Shown here one piece after another: positions 17,013 through 24,515 of a stretch of DNA of 64,000 nt. Position 1 is the stretch's first letter. Every line of letters starts with the position of its first letter. Made by a program: the position numbers and the translations under genes. The notes below the pieces were generated by a model, which saw only the letters and a program-made list of their open reading frames with translations, was not told the origin of the DNA and made no database searches. The stretch is from Chloroflexi bacterium 54-19. GTDB taxonomy: Bacteria; Chloroflexota; Chloroflexia; Chloroheliales; Chloroheliaceae. The stretch is from the NCBI GenBank assembly GCA_001898225.1, contig MKTJ01000017.1, positions 124,001 through 188,000 on the forward strand. The letters run 5' to 3'.

Positions 17013-18155
17013 TTACTCCCCTGCCTTACCGGCGGAAGCCGCCGCTACGGTGGCGCGTTTCCGGCTCGAATTCTTGCTCCCGGACCCATTCTGTGTGGGA
17101 ACCGCCAGCCCATCTTTAGGACTTTCAACCGGGTCTTCGAAAGACTGGCCGTTAAAGGGAGTTTCCAGCATTTCAAGCCGGTCGAGGCCAGGGCCACCGA
17201 CCACTCTTAAAATTTCGGCCAGGAGTTGGCGGTAGGCTTCAGTCTGGTCACTGCGGGGGTTGTGGACCGCCATGACGGTGCGCTGGTTGGCCGCCTCGGC
17301 GAATTGCACGCTGCGTTTGATGACGGTGGTAAAGGCCCGGATGCCGCGCTGACCCAGGGCCTGGCGCAAGGCTTCTGCCATCGCCCGCGAGGCGTTGGTC
17401 ATCTGGACCATCAGGGCCGCCGCCCCGGCGATTTGCAACCGGGGATTACCCTCGGCCCGCGCTTCGTCAATCCGCTCCAAAAGCAGTTGCATCCCTTTGA
17501 CCGATAGCATTTCCAACTGGGTTGGTATGACCACGTAATCCGCGGCGTAAAGAGCATTGACCGTCAGGCCATTAAGGCTCGGCCCGGCATCGAGCAAAAT
17601 ATAATCATAATTGTGCCGGATTCTTTTCAGGACGGTCGCCAGGCGCGTGCCCCAGGTCGGCTTGCTGCTAAGCTCGCGGTCGGCGTTGCTGGCAATAATG
17701 TTGTTTGGCGCGAGGTCCGGTCCAAAAGAGGTCTTTAGTATCACCTGGTTTATATTGAAGTCACGTTCGCCAATCATGGCGTCGTAGATAGTAGTCGAAA
17801 GGTCTTCGGGGTTATAACCAAGCGTAAAGGTAAGATGCCCCTGCGGGTCGAGGTCAACCAGCAAAACCCTGAGTCCCATCTGCTTTAACAGGACGCCCAG
17901 GTTAGCCGTCGCGGTGGTCTTGCCAACGCCGCCTTTCTGGTTGGCAAAGGCGACTACTATGGCCCCTTCTTCTTTGGAGCGCTGAATACTGGCGATAAAA
18001 GCTTCGAGGTCGGCCTCACTGACCCGGTAGTGCCCCCCGGCGGTAGCCGATGCAGGGAGCAACCCTTCCCGGATATAACGCGCTACGGTGCCGGTATCCA
18101 CACCCAGGCGCTGGGCGGCCTCGGCTGTCTTTAGCAGTTTGCCAGTATTTGCCAT
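17013..18155 (-). CDS. parA: ParA partition ATPase with N-terminal MerR-like DNA-binding domain
   Basis: Walker-type ATPase that moves ParB-parS complexes. Residues 1-55 are a MerR/excisionase-like winged helix (LLKTAEAAQRLGVDTGTVAR, GGHYRVSEADLEAFI), which in plasmid-type ParA proteins commonly binds the operon's own operator. The deviant Walker A ANQKGGVGKTT starts near residue 70, and the Walker B-like VLLVDLDPQG and LLDAGPSLNG are present. I chose the ATG at 18155. The upstream ATG at 18206 lies inside the -10 element of the promoter, while 18155 has GGAG upstream. An N-terminal DNA-binding domain suggests a type Ia, self-regulating partition system. Confidence 0.95.
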   Translation of the reverse strand: MANTGKLLKTAEAAQRLGVDTGTVARYIREGLLPASATAGGHYRVSEADLEAFIASIQRSKEEGAIVVAFANQKGGVGKTTATANLGVLLKQMGLRVLLVDLDPQGHLTFTLGYNPEDLSTTIYDAMIGERDFNINQVILKTSFGPDLAPNNIIASNADRELSSKPTWGTRLATVLKRIRHNYDYILLDAGPSLNGLTVNALYAADYVVIPTQLEMLSVKGMQLLLERIDEARAEGNPRLQIAGAAALMVQMTNASRAMAEALRQALGQRGIRAFTTVIKRSVQFAEAANQRTVMAVHNPRSDQTEAYRQLLAEILRVVGGPGLDRLEMLETPFNGQSFEDPVESPKDGLAVPTQNGSGSKNSSRKRATVAAASAGKAGE

Positions 18156-18205
18156 CTTTACATTTGCTCCTGAAGCGATTACACTAATTAAACGATATGG
18201 AGCCA

Positions 18206-18234
18206 TTATTACATAAAATCGCTCAAACTGTCAA
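18206..18234 (-). promoter_or_regulatory. Sigma-70 promoter of parAB
   Basis: On the minus strand TTGACA (18229-18234), a 17-bp spacer and TAATAA (18206-18211). It fixes transcription start near 18199 and so excludes the parA start codon at 18206. The parS-like palindrome lies about 90 bp further upstream. Confidence 0.75.
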
Positions 18235-18325
18235 TACCCTGTATCTCTGACAATGTAGTTTACAGGCTAAGTAATCAATAAATGAATAGATATTAATTGA
18301 ATAAAGAAATATTATGAACAACTAT

Positions 18326-18347
18326 AATTGTTTTCGCGAAAACAATT
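18326..18347. promoter_or_regulatory. parS-like palindrome upstream of parA
   Basis: A perfect 22-bp palindrome identical in its core to the site at 15919-15942 (AATTG, TTTTCGCGAAAA, CAATT). Its place upstream of the parA promoter would allow both ParB loading and operon control. Confidence 0.8.
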
Positions 18348-18457
18348 TATAACCCAGGCACCGAAAACAGTCCTGGGAACGAAACCAACCCGTTCTTGAA
18401 AAGAGGTAACTTACCTTATAATTATAATAATGGTTTCGAGTAAAACCGCCAAACAGT

Positions 18458-18510
18458 ACATCCTGAGCGTAGCGAAGGATCTCCGCGCCATTGGCGAATA
18501 TCACAGTCGT
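18458..18510 (+). repeat. Dispersed two-hairpin repeat, copy B
   Basis: Hairpin 1: ATCCT (18460-18464) with AGGAT (18476-18480), then a tandem G-A/A-G mismatch, GC pairs and a GTA loop. Hairpin 2: CGCC (18486-18489) with GGCG (18493-18496). The tail TATCACAGTC matches copy C. Confidence 0.85.
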
Positions 18511-18580
18511 TCGCTATTGAAACTCAAAGCCTCGACAAACCCGGGATGAAAAACAATAAACCCGTATTTGCTATAAAAGA

Positions 18581-18638
18581 AAAAACCCCGATTAGATAAT
18601 TGTTTCACACGAAACATTCTCTTTTTCTGGGGCTTTTT
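18581..18638. terminator. Terminator-like stem containing a near-consensus parS
   Basis: AAAAACCCC (about 18581-18589) can pair with GGGGCTTTTT (about 18629-18638). This would close the minus-strand aldo/keto reductase gene. The loop contains TGTTTCACACGAAACA at 18601-18616, which matches 14 of 16 bases of the universal parS consensus and is itself an inverted repeat. Confidence 0.6.
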
Positions 18639-18676
18639 AATTCAAGCTACCAATATACTATCGCGTCAGGGCGCCC

Positions 18677-19624
18677 TTAGCTGGCCTTGCCTTCGAGGAC
18701 CGCTCTCACCTCGGCCAGTTCATCGGCGCTCAGTTGCCATTCGGCAGCTTTGACATTGGCCTCAACCTGTTCGAGCTTGCTGGCCCCCGATATAACCGAG
18801 GCCATCTGCGGCTGGCCGAGCAACCAGGCAATCGCCAGTTCGCCCATAGTGTGGCCGCGTTCCTCGGCCCAGGCAGTCAGTTTTCGTACTTTAGAATAAT
18901 TCTCAGGCGTGAAATACTGGCTGACATAACCGCCCGCTACCGCACCCCGCGTACCTTCCGGGGCCGGTTGGCCCTCCTGGTATTTGCCGGTCAGGAAACC
19001 TCCAGCCAGCGGGAAAAACGGCAAAATACCGATGTTGGCAAACCTGGCATAGGGCACCAGTTCGCGCTCGATGGACCGTTCCAGCATGTGATAGTGTGGC
19101 TGGATTGAGATGAAAGAAGTCCAACCCCTGAACTGGGCAATATCGTTCGCGTGCGACAATTGCCAGGCCAGGTAGTTCGAGGCCCCCAGGTAACGGACTT
19201 TCCCCTGGCTCACCAGGTCATCCAGCGCTCGCATGGTCTCCTCAAAAGGCGTCTGCGGGTCAAAAGAATGGACCTGCAAAAGATCAATATGGTCGGTGTC
19301 GAGCCGCTTCAGGCTTGCCTCTACCGCCGCCATGATGTGGTAACGAGAGGCTCCTTTGTCGTTCGGTCCTTCACCCATCGGGCTCTTAAACTTGGTCGCC
19401 AGCACCACCTTATCCCACTTGCCTTTGAGCGCGACCCCTAAAAATTCCTCCGAACGGCCCCGGCTGTAAACGTCGGCGGTATCGAGAAAGTTAATACCCA
19501 GGTCAATGGCCCGGTGAACGATAGTGGTGGTGTCTTCCTGGTTAACCTTGCCCCCAAATTGATTACATCCCAACCCCACGGCGGAAACATTCACCCCGGA
19601 ATTGCCAAGCAATCTATACTGCAT
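18677..19624 (-). CDS. Aldo/keto reductase
   Basis: NADPH-dependent oxidoreductase of the (beta/alpha)8 barrel family, about 315 residues. The catalytic tetrad is visible: Asp and Tyr in NFLDTADVYSRG, Lys in VVLATKFKS and His in LLQVHSFDP. GASKLEQVEAN near the end is the cofactor-binding segment. I used the ATG at 19624, which has AAAGG nearby, and not the TTG two codons upstream. The natural substrate cannot be read from sequence. A second, related reductase lies at 55.1 kb. Confidence 0.9.
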   Translation of the reverse strand: MQYRLLGNSGVNVSAVGLGCNQFGGKVNQEDTTTIVHRAIDLGINFLDTADVYSRGRSEEFLGVALKGKWDKVVLATKFKSPMGEGPNDKGASRYHIMAAVEASLKRLDTDHIDLLQVHSFDPQTPFEETMRALDDLVSQGKVRYLGASNYLAWQLSHANDIAQFRGWTSFISIQPHYHMLERSIERELVPYARFANIGILPFFPLAGGFLTGKYQEGQPAPEGTRGAVAGGYVSQYFTPENYSKVRKLTAWAEERGHTMGELAIAWLLGQPQMASVISGASKLEQVEANVKAAEWQLSADELAEVRAVLEGKAS

Positions 19625-20023
19625 TCTCAAAAACCTTTCTGATAATAAATATCTTTTTAGTTGGTGGATTACTAAATACTGGTCAAATGGCTATGTAAAA
19701 ATCAGGCTCTATAACAGTGGGTTTTACACCACTTCAACAACCATAAACGTTTCCAGCAGCATTGAGCAGAAAGCTGCCGCCAACCAGCTTAACCAATGGG
19801 TTCATCATAGCCTTTTAATAGTAATTTCGACAACACCGAAACTTTGTGGATTGCACACTTTACATAAATAATAAAGTATTAATGAATGGAAGCAAAAGAA
19901 GGGAATAGGGCCAAAATGGTTGGCCCACTTTTAATTTTAGACAGTATGGTAAAATAAACCCCAGGGTGGTACACTCTCCCAATACCGGGTTTTTCAACAC
20001 GTCAAAAGTTAAAGGCTAATCAC
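19625..20023. other. Upstream region of rep1 with a perfect hairpin
   Basis: About 400 bp between divergent genes. GGGCCAA (19908-19914) pairs perfectly with TTGGCCC (19920-19926), about 100 bp before the rep1 start. It could act as an operator or an attenuator. TAAAAT near 19946 is a weak -10 candidate. The open frames here have no ribosome site and look like chance. Confidence 0.4.
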
Positions 20024-21739
20024 ATGGCTAAAGCTGCAACAAAAAACGACAATCCTTTGCCAGCCGAGGATAAAAATCCGAAGCCCTCCAAAACCAAAAC
20101 TACTTCCAATAATAATGAAGATACTGGCAAAAAGCGTTTGGCAGCAACGCCTTCTTTTTTTGATTTGACCAAGCCAGGTGAGGTAAAGGTTAACCAGTCC
20201 GTTATCGACCGGGGAGATACGGATAACGCGGAAACCTTCGAGGACGACGCCCATATCGTCCGGGCCTCCGACCTATTTGATATTCAAAGCAACACCGAAA
20301 ATTACGAAGAGGAAGTCTGGACCAGGGAAGACCTGGCAAAACTGGCGATGAACTGGGCTCAGACCCTCCAGGGCAAAGACTCCCAGGATATAAGCAAAGA
20401 ACTCGAAGAGCTTGGCGCTAAAATCTCCGGCCTGGTGGTCTTACCTGAAGCCTATAACGATGATACCAACCTGACCGTCCTCAGTCACGCCATCTACCAG
20501 GCGCTGCGCGAAGCCATGGCGCAGAATACTTTCAAACAGACCGAGGGTTCGCCCTGGCCGACCGCCGAACTTAAAAAAGGCGGCGCCAGCGGCCACGCCC
20601 AGTTGCGCCCGCCCCTGGTCGAGAATGGACCCCTGATGCCACCTGACAAAGCCGAGGCTCTCGCCAAAATTATGTGGGAACAGCAAAAAGACCTTTCCGA
20701 CCTAGACGCCGACGCGCTCGACCTCCTAAGTCACATCTGGCTCCAACAGGCCCGGACCCCGGAAAGTTTCGCCGTAGCCCACGTCGACCAATTCCTGGCA
20801 ATGCGCGGGCTTGAACAAAGATGGGGCCGCCGCAAAGGCTATGAAACCCAGCAGCGCGATAAAATGCTCCAGGTGCTTTCCCATATCCAGAACATCTGGC
20901 TAAACCTTGGTGAGGTGGAAATCTACGAGACTGAAGGGAGCGGCCTGAACAAAGGCCGTCGCAAAGCGGTCAAACGAGCCCTGCAAAGCCGGGCTTTTAT
21001 CATTACCGACCGGATGGGGCAACTCCGTTTGGACGGCTATCTCGACGTGGAACGGTTTATCTTCCAGCCGGGACGCCTGTTTGCCCAGTTCCTTTTTGGG
21101 CCGGGCCGCCAGACCGCTCTCCTTTCGACCAGGGCCGTCCAATATGATCCCTACCGCCAGAAATGGGAAAAACGCCTGGCACGTTATCTTAGCTGGCAGT
21201 GGCGCATCCAGGCCCGGCACGGTGACTATGCCCGGCCCTACCGGGTGGCGACCCTCCTGGAAGCGGTCGGGGAAGAATTGAACCCCCGGCGGGCTTCCGC
21301 GACCAGGGAGCGCCTGGAAAAGGCTCTCGATACCCTGGAAAAAGATGAGGTGATTTCGGAGTGGCGCTACGACCGCTGGGACGAAGACGTGGCCGAACTG
21401 AGGGGCTGGTGGCTGCCCTGGCAACAGGCCACCATTCTGCTGGAACCGCCGGAAATCATCCGGGAAACCTACAAAACTCTCGACCGCCACAAACCCAAGG
21501 AAATCGCCGCCAACCGGTTGCGCCCCCAACTCGTCGCGCCTTCCGAGAACGAAAAACCTGGCGTGGATAATGTGCTGGCCGAAAAAGTAAAAAATATGCG
21601 TAAGAAATTGGGCTTATCTCAGGCCGAAGCCGCCGAGCAACTTGGAGTGGTCCAGAGTTCGCTCAGCCGCCTGGAACGAGGCATCGTAACGCCCACACCG
21701 GACCTCTTGAAACGGGTCGAGGAATGGTTAAACCAGTAA
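20024..21739 (+). CDS. Putative replication initiator with C-terminal XRE helix-turn-helix (rep1)
   Basis: A 571-residue protein. The first 90 residues are low-complexity and charged. The middle (about 240-500) is a large alpha/beta region containing RYLSWQWRIQARHGDYARPY followed by a winged-helix-like segment (ATLLEAVGEEL, ATRERLEKALDTLEKDEV). The end (515-571) is a clear XRE domain: MRKKLGLSQAEAAEQLGVVQ, then SSLSRLERG. An AAAGG site precedes the ATG. It lies directly upstream of an iteron cluster and 2.2 kb from parAB, so I infer a replication initiator or copy-control protein. No catalytic motif (HUH, Walker) is seen. It may instead be a transcriptional regulator. Confidence 0.6.
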   Translation: MAKAATKNDNPLPAEDKNPKPSKTKTTSNNNEDTGKKRLAATPSFFDLTKPGEVKVNQSVIDRGDTDNAETFEDDAHIVRASDLFDIQSNTENYEEEVWTREDLAKLAMNWAQTLQGKDSQDISKELEELGAKISGLVVLPEAYNDDTNLTVLSHAIYQALREAMAQNTFKQTEGSPWPTAELKKGGASGHAQLRPPLVENGPLMPPDKAEALAKIMWEQQKDLSDLDADALDLLSHIWLQQARTPESFAVAHVDQFLAMRGLEQRWGRRKGYETQQRDKMLQVLSHIQNIWLNLGEVEIYETEGSGLNKGRRKAVKRALQSRAFIITDRMGQLRLDGYLDVERFIFQPGRLFAQFLFGPGRQTALLSTRAVQYDPYRQKWEKRLARYLSWQWRIQARHGDYARPYRVATLLEAVGEELNPRRASATRERLEKALDTLEKDEVISEWRYDRWDEDVAELRGWWLPWQQATILLEPPEIIRETYKTLDRHKPKEIAANRLRPQLVAPSENEKPGVDNVLAEKVKNMRKKLGLSQAEAAEQLGVVQSSLSRLERGIVTPTPDLLKRVEEWLNQ

Positions 21740-21824
21740 AAGGCGACCATTTTTAGCACCCGCATAGCTACAAAGATAGTTTTTCCGGTTGGATAACAAC
21801 TAAAAACGGGCAGTCAATTTCGAG

Positions 21825-22468
21825 TTATGCATGCATAATTTTGAGTCAGCCTTGAATCCTTCACCCACAATTTGAGCTTATTTTACCCTCAATTACCTCT
21901 TGCGCTACCTTCTATATGCTTGCATAATCGGGAAGTTATGCACAAAATGGATGATTATCGCCGCCCAACGATTTAAGGTTATTTCGGTAAATTTTTAGCC
22001 GGATTCGCATGCATAAATCTCAACTTATGCATGCATTGGATGGTTATCGCTGCCCAACAATTTCTTCCAGTTCACAGCCGCTTTCCAACGCGACCTTTTG
22101 AGGGTCTGCGCCCCTGAACTTTGCTGCGCCAGCCAGGCCTTAAACCTATCCTACAAACTGTAAGTAAGGATACTGTAACCCCGGATAATTGCCCGTAAAC
22201 CTGTTTCTTCAACCTCAAACGAAGTTAAGAAATTGAGTCATGCATAATTTGGGTTTATGCATGCATTGGATGATTATCGCTGCCCGGAGGCTGCATAATA
22301 AACGGCTGAACGGGTGGATTGGGTGACCATGTCTGCCCATGAGGGGGGTTATGCACGCCCATGAGGAGGGTTATCGCTGCCACGAATCAATTTTTCAGGT
22401 TCAAAAAGAGCCTTATGCACGCCTAATAATATTAATCATGTTAACCATCCAAACATTCCAATGCATAA
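21825..22468. repeat. Iteron-like cluster, candidate replication origin
   Basis: Four copies of a roughly 31-bp unit, TTATGCATGCATTGGATG followed by rTTATCGCTGCCC, lie at 21936-21966, 22025-22055, 22255-22285 and (diverged, 33 bp) 22349-22381. In the first two copies I measured, the two TTAT motifs start 19 bp apart. Extra half-sites of type TTATGCATGCATAA or GCATAA occur at 21825-21838, 21917-21927, 22007-22016, 22239-22247, 22291-22296, 22412-22419 and 22461-22468. TTATGCACA at 21936 is one base from a DnaA box. The region is flanked by two replication-type genes and turns AT-rich near 22420-22500, where melting could occur. Confidence 0.75.
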
Positions 22469-22476
22469 AAAAGCCC

Positions 22477-22497
22477 TTGTTTATAATGATAAAACAA
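22477..22497 (+). promoter_or_regulatory. Promoter/operator of rep2
   Basis: TATAAT at 22482-22487 lies inside the inverted repeat TTGTTT / AAACAA (22477-22482 with 22492-22497). The -35 region has no TTGACA but carries the iteron half-site ATGCATAA (22461-22468). Rep binding there could repress or activate rep2. Confidence 0.5.
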
Positions 22498-22602
22498 ACC
22501 TGAATCAGGTTAGAAGGCCGGTTTGTAGCTCGGTCAGGGTCACCTTACTAAAATACGAAATTGTTCAAAGATAAAGTTAAAGAAACAAAGGCGTGCATAA
22601 TT

Positions 22603-24429
22603 ATGCCGGTTAAAGGTAACGTTCGATTTTCAAAAGGGTCGACCAAACAGGAAAGACCGAACACCCCTGCGCTTAAAAACGGCCAACCAACCTCACATGT
22701 TGAAGACCATCAAAGCGAGACCACCCTCGCGGAAGAAACTTTGCCGCCTTTTCCGGTCCTGATGCGCTGGCTGGAATTTTATCATACCAGGACCGGCCAG
22801 TGGCCCCAACCGGAGACCCTGGAAGAAACTGAGCCGGGTAGCCCTGCCGAAAAACCGTTGTTGACCCTTTTGCCAACCCCTGCTTTCTTCAATGCCAGCA
22901 ATACCGGTCTTGCCGGTAACCGCGACCAAAAAGAAGTAAACCCCCGAAAACCTCGCCTAAAAACCGAAAAGGCGGTAACCAGTGTAAAGGGTAGTGAAAA
23001 GGAAGAAGCCCCTTTTTCCAGCCTGGCGGCTTACAATCTGAAAGAGTCCGTCTATTACCGCACCGCCCTTGATTTAATCCAAAAACAGGCTGCGTTTACC
23101 GCGTCCAGCCTTTTTTCGCAAAACCCGCAAGCCGGTGAAGAAACAACTTTGACCCTGGCCTCGTTCCTGGCGTGGTGCTGTCTTCCGTTATCTGGGAATT
23201 TGGCTAAACCTAAAAGCGAACCTGTCAAAATGGAGATGTACCTATCGCTAGACCGTTGGAGCCGTCTCCTGAAAATGCGTAAGGCGACCCTGGGGAACTG
23301 CCTGAAAGAACTGGCCGGGTTAGGGTTACTGGATATTGCCGACGCGGACGGTGCGGTTGGCAAAGGGAACCGCGTCTACCGGTTGGCCGTGGCACTGCCA
23401 CAACCCCTACCCCTGTTTGACCTTTTGCAAGATTCGACTGTAAATACCTCGCTGAATGGGCAGAAACCGTCAGAAAAAATTGGGGAACTAGCCTTAAGCC
23501 AGTTCCGAGTTCACGAAACCGTTGGTGAGAGAGAATTACAGCCGGAACCGTTCGCCATGAATCATGCTAGTAATTTAGAATCTAAAAAAATAAAATCTAA
23601 AAAGCATGAGCATGAAAACCAGGTTGAAGTGGGAACCGGCGACTTTAACGATGAGAAACTACTCTTTTTACTCGAAACCGCTTCTTTTCCCGGCTACGCG
23701 AGCCCGGAGGGTTTAATCACCCTGGCAGAAAAGGAAGCCCAGAAGTTTGCGGCTGACCCCCGGCTCGACCTTGCCAGCCTCAAAAGAATTTACAGCCAGG
23801 TGCTGGCGACCTGGTCGGCGGGCAAATGCACCAAAAACCCGCTTGGCCTGTTCCATTACTCTTTGACCCGGCATCTAAAACAACCTGCGACCGGCGCTCC
23901 CAGCCGGCCCGGTAACCTTTTACCCCTTTCGGCCACACCAGATCAGGCAGGAACCGTTCCCTTCAAGAAGAATAGTAATAGTTCCCGCCACCAACCAACT
24001 TTACATAAATATACAAGGGGTAAATCTTACGCTAGCTTCGAGAATGAAACAACGCTGGTTTCGACTTCCGTTGTGGAAGACGCGCCGTTTGAGGAACCGT
24101 TAGAACCGGTGGTTCAAGGTGGCAAAACTGAAGCTATTGCCGAATTAAACCTCGAAGAAATAAGGGCCGGACTTCAAAAACATGCTATCGAAGCTCTAAA
24201 TAACCGTTTCCGGCAGCCCGGTCTTGCCGGTACCCTTGACCAGCTTGCGTGGGTCTTTTCTATAACCGATAACAAGGTGCGGTTGGAACTACAAAAGACC
24301 GGTTCCCACTTTTTAGCCGTTTCGAGATTAGGCCAGGCCGAATTATCCTTAATAAAGATTGCTCTCTCGCAGGGGCTGCGTACTATAACCGGCAAATCCC
24401 TCGAAATTGAGGTTTTCCTCGCCTCTTAA
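22603..24429 (+). CDS. Putative replication protein with winged-helix segment (rep2)
   Basis: About 608 residues from the ATG at 22603, which has AAAGG upstream; the in-frame TTG at 22561 lacks a ribosome site. Residues 60-90 contain a conserved-looking FPVLMRWLEFYHTRTGQWPQ. Residues 200-270 form a winged-helix-like segment (YLSLDRWSRLLKMRKATLGN, CLKELAGLGLLDI). Low-complexity linkers follow. The last 90 residues recall the DnaA N-terminal domain in pattern (LAWVFSITDNKVRLELQKTG, then LEIEVFL). An iteron half-site, GCATAATTATG, overlaps the start codon. Role inferred from position: initiator, helicase loader or primosome-like protein. Family not recognised. Confidence 0.6.
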   Translation: MPVKGNVRFSKGSTKQERPNTPALKNGQPTSHVEDHQSETTLAEETLPPFPVLMRWLEFYHTRTGQWPQPETLEETEPGSPAEKPLLTLLPTPAFFNASNTGLAGNRDQKEVNPRKPRLKTEKAVTSVKGSEKEEAPFSSLAAYNLKESVYYRTALDLIQKQAAFTASSLFSQNPQAGEETTLTLASFLAWCCLPLSGNLAKPKSEPVKMEMYLSLDRWSRLLKMRKATLGNCLKELAGLGLLDIADADGAVGKGNRVYRLAVALPQPLPLFDLLQDSTVNTSLNGQKPSEKIGELALSQFRVHETVGERELQPEPFAMNHASNLESKKIKSKKHEHENQVEVGTGDFNDEKLLFLLETASFPGYASPEGLITLAEKEAQKFAADPRLDLASLKRIYSQVLATWSAGKCTKNPLGLFHYSLTRHLKQPATGAPSRPGNLLPLSATPDQAGTVPFKKNSNSSRHQPTLHKYTRGKSYASFENETTLVSTSVVEDAPFEEPLEPVVQGGKTEAIAELNLEEIRAGLQKHAIEALNNRFRQPGLAGTLDQLAWVFSITDNKVRLELQKTGSHFLAVSRLGQAELSLIKIALSQGLRTITGKSLEIEVFLAS

Positions 24430-24515
24430 GAAATGTAAGAAATAAAATGGGAAAGGGTTATGTTCACCCTTTCCCACCCAACCTCTTTTCAAACGGTCTA
24501 GTGCCTGCCAGGATA

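Noticed and set aside
18322-18504. 60-residue minus-strand frame near the parS site
   Set aside because: It runs through the palindrome and the two-hairpin repeat and is best explained by chance.
19602-19871. 89-residue frame upstream of rep1
   Set aside because: No ribosome site, overlaps the start of the aldo/keto reductase gene on the other strand, and the composition is not protein-like.
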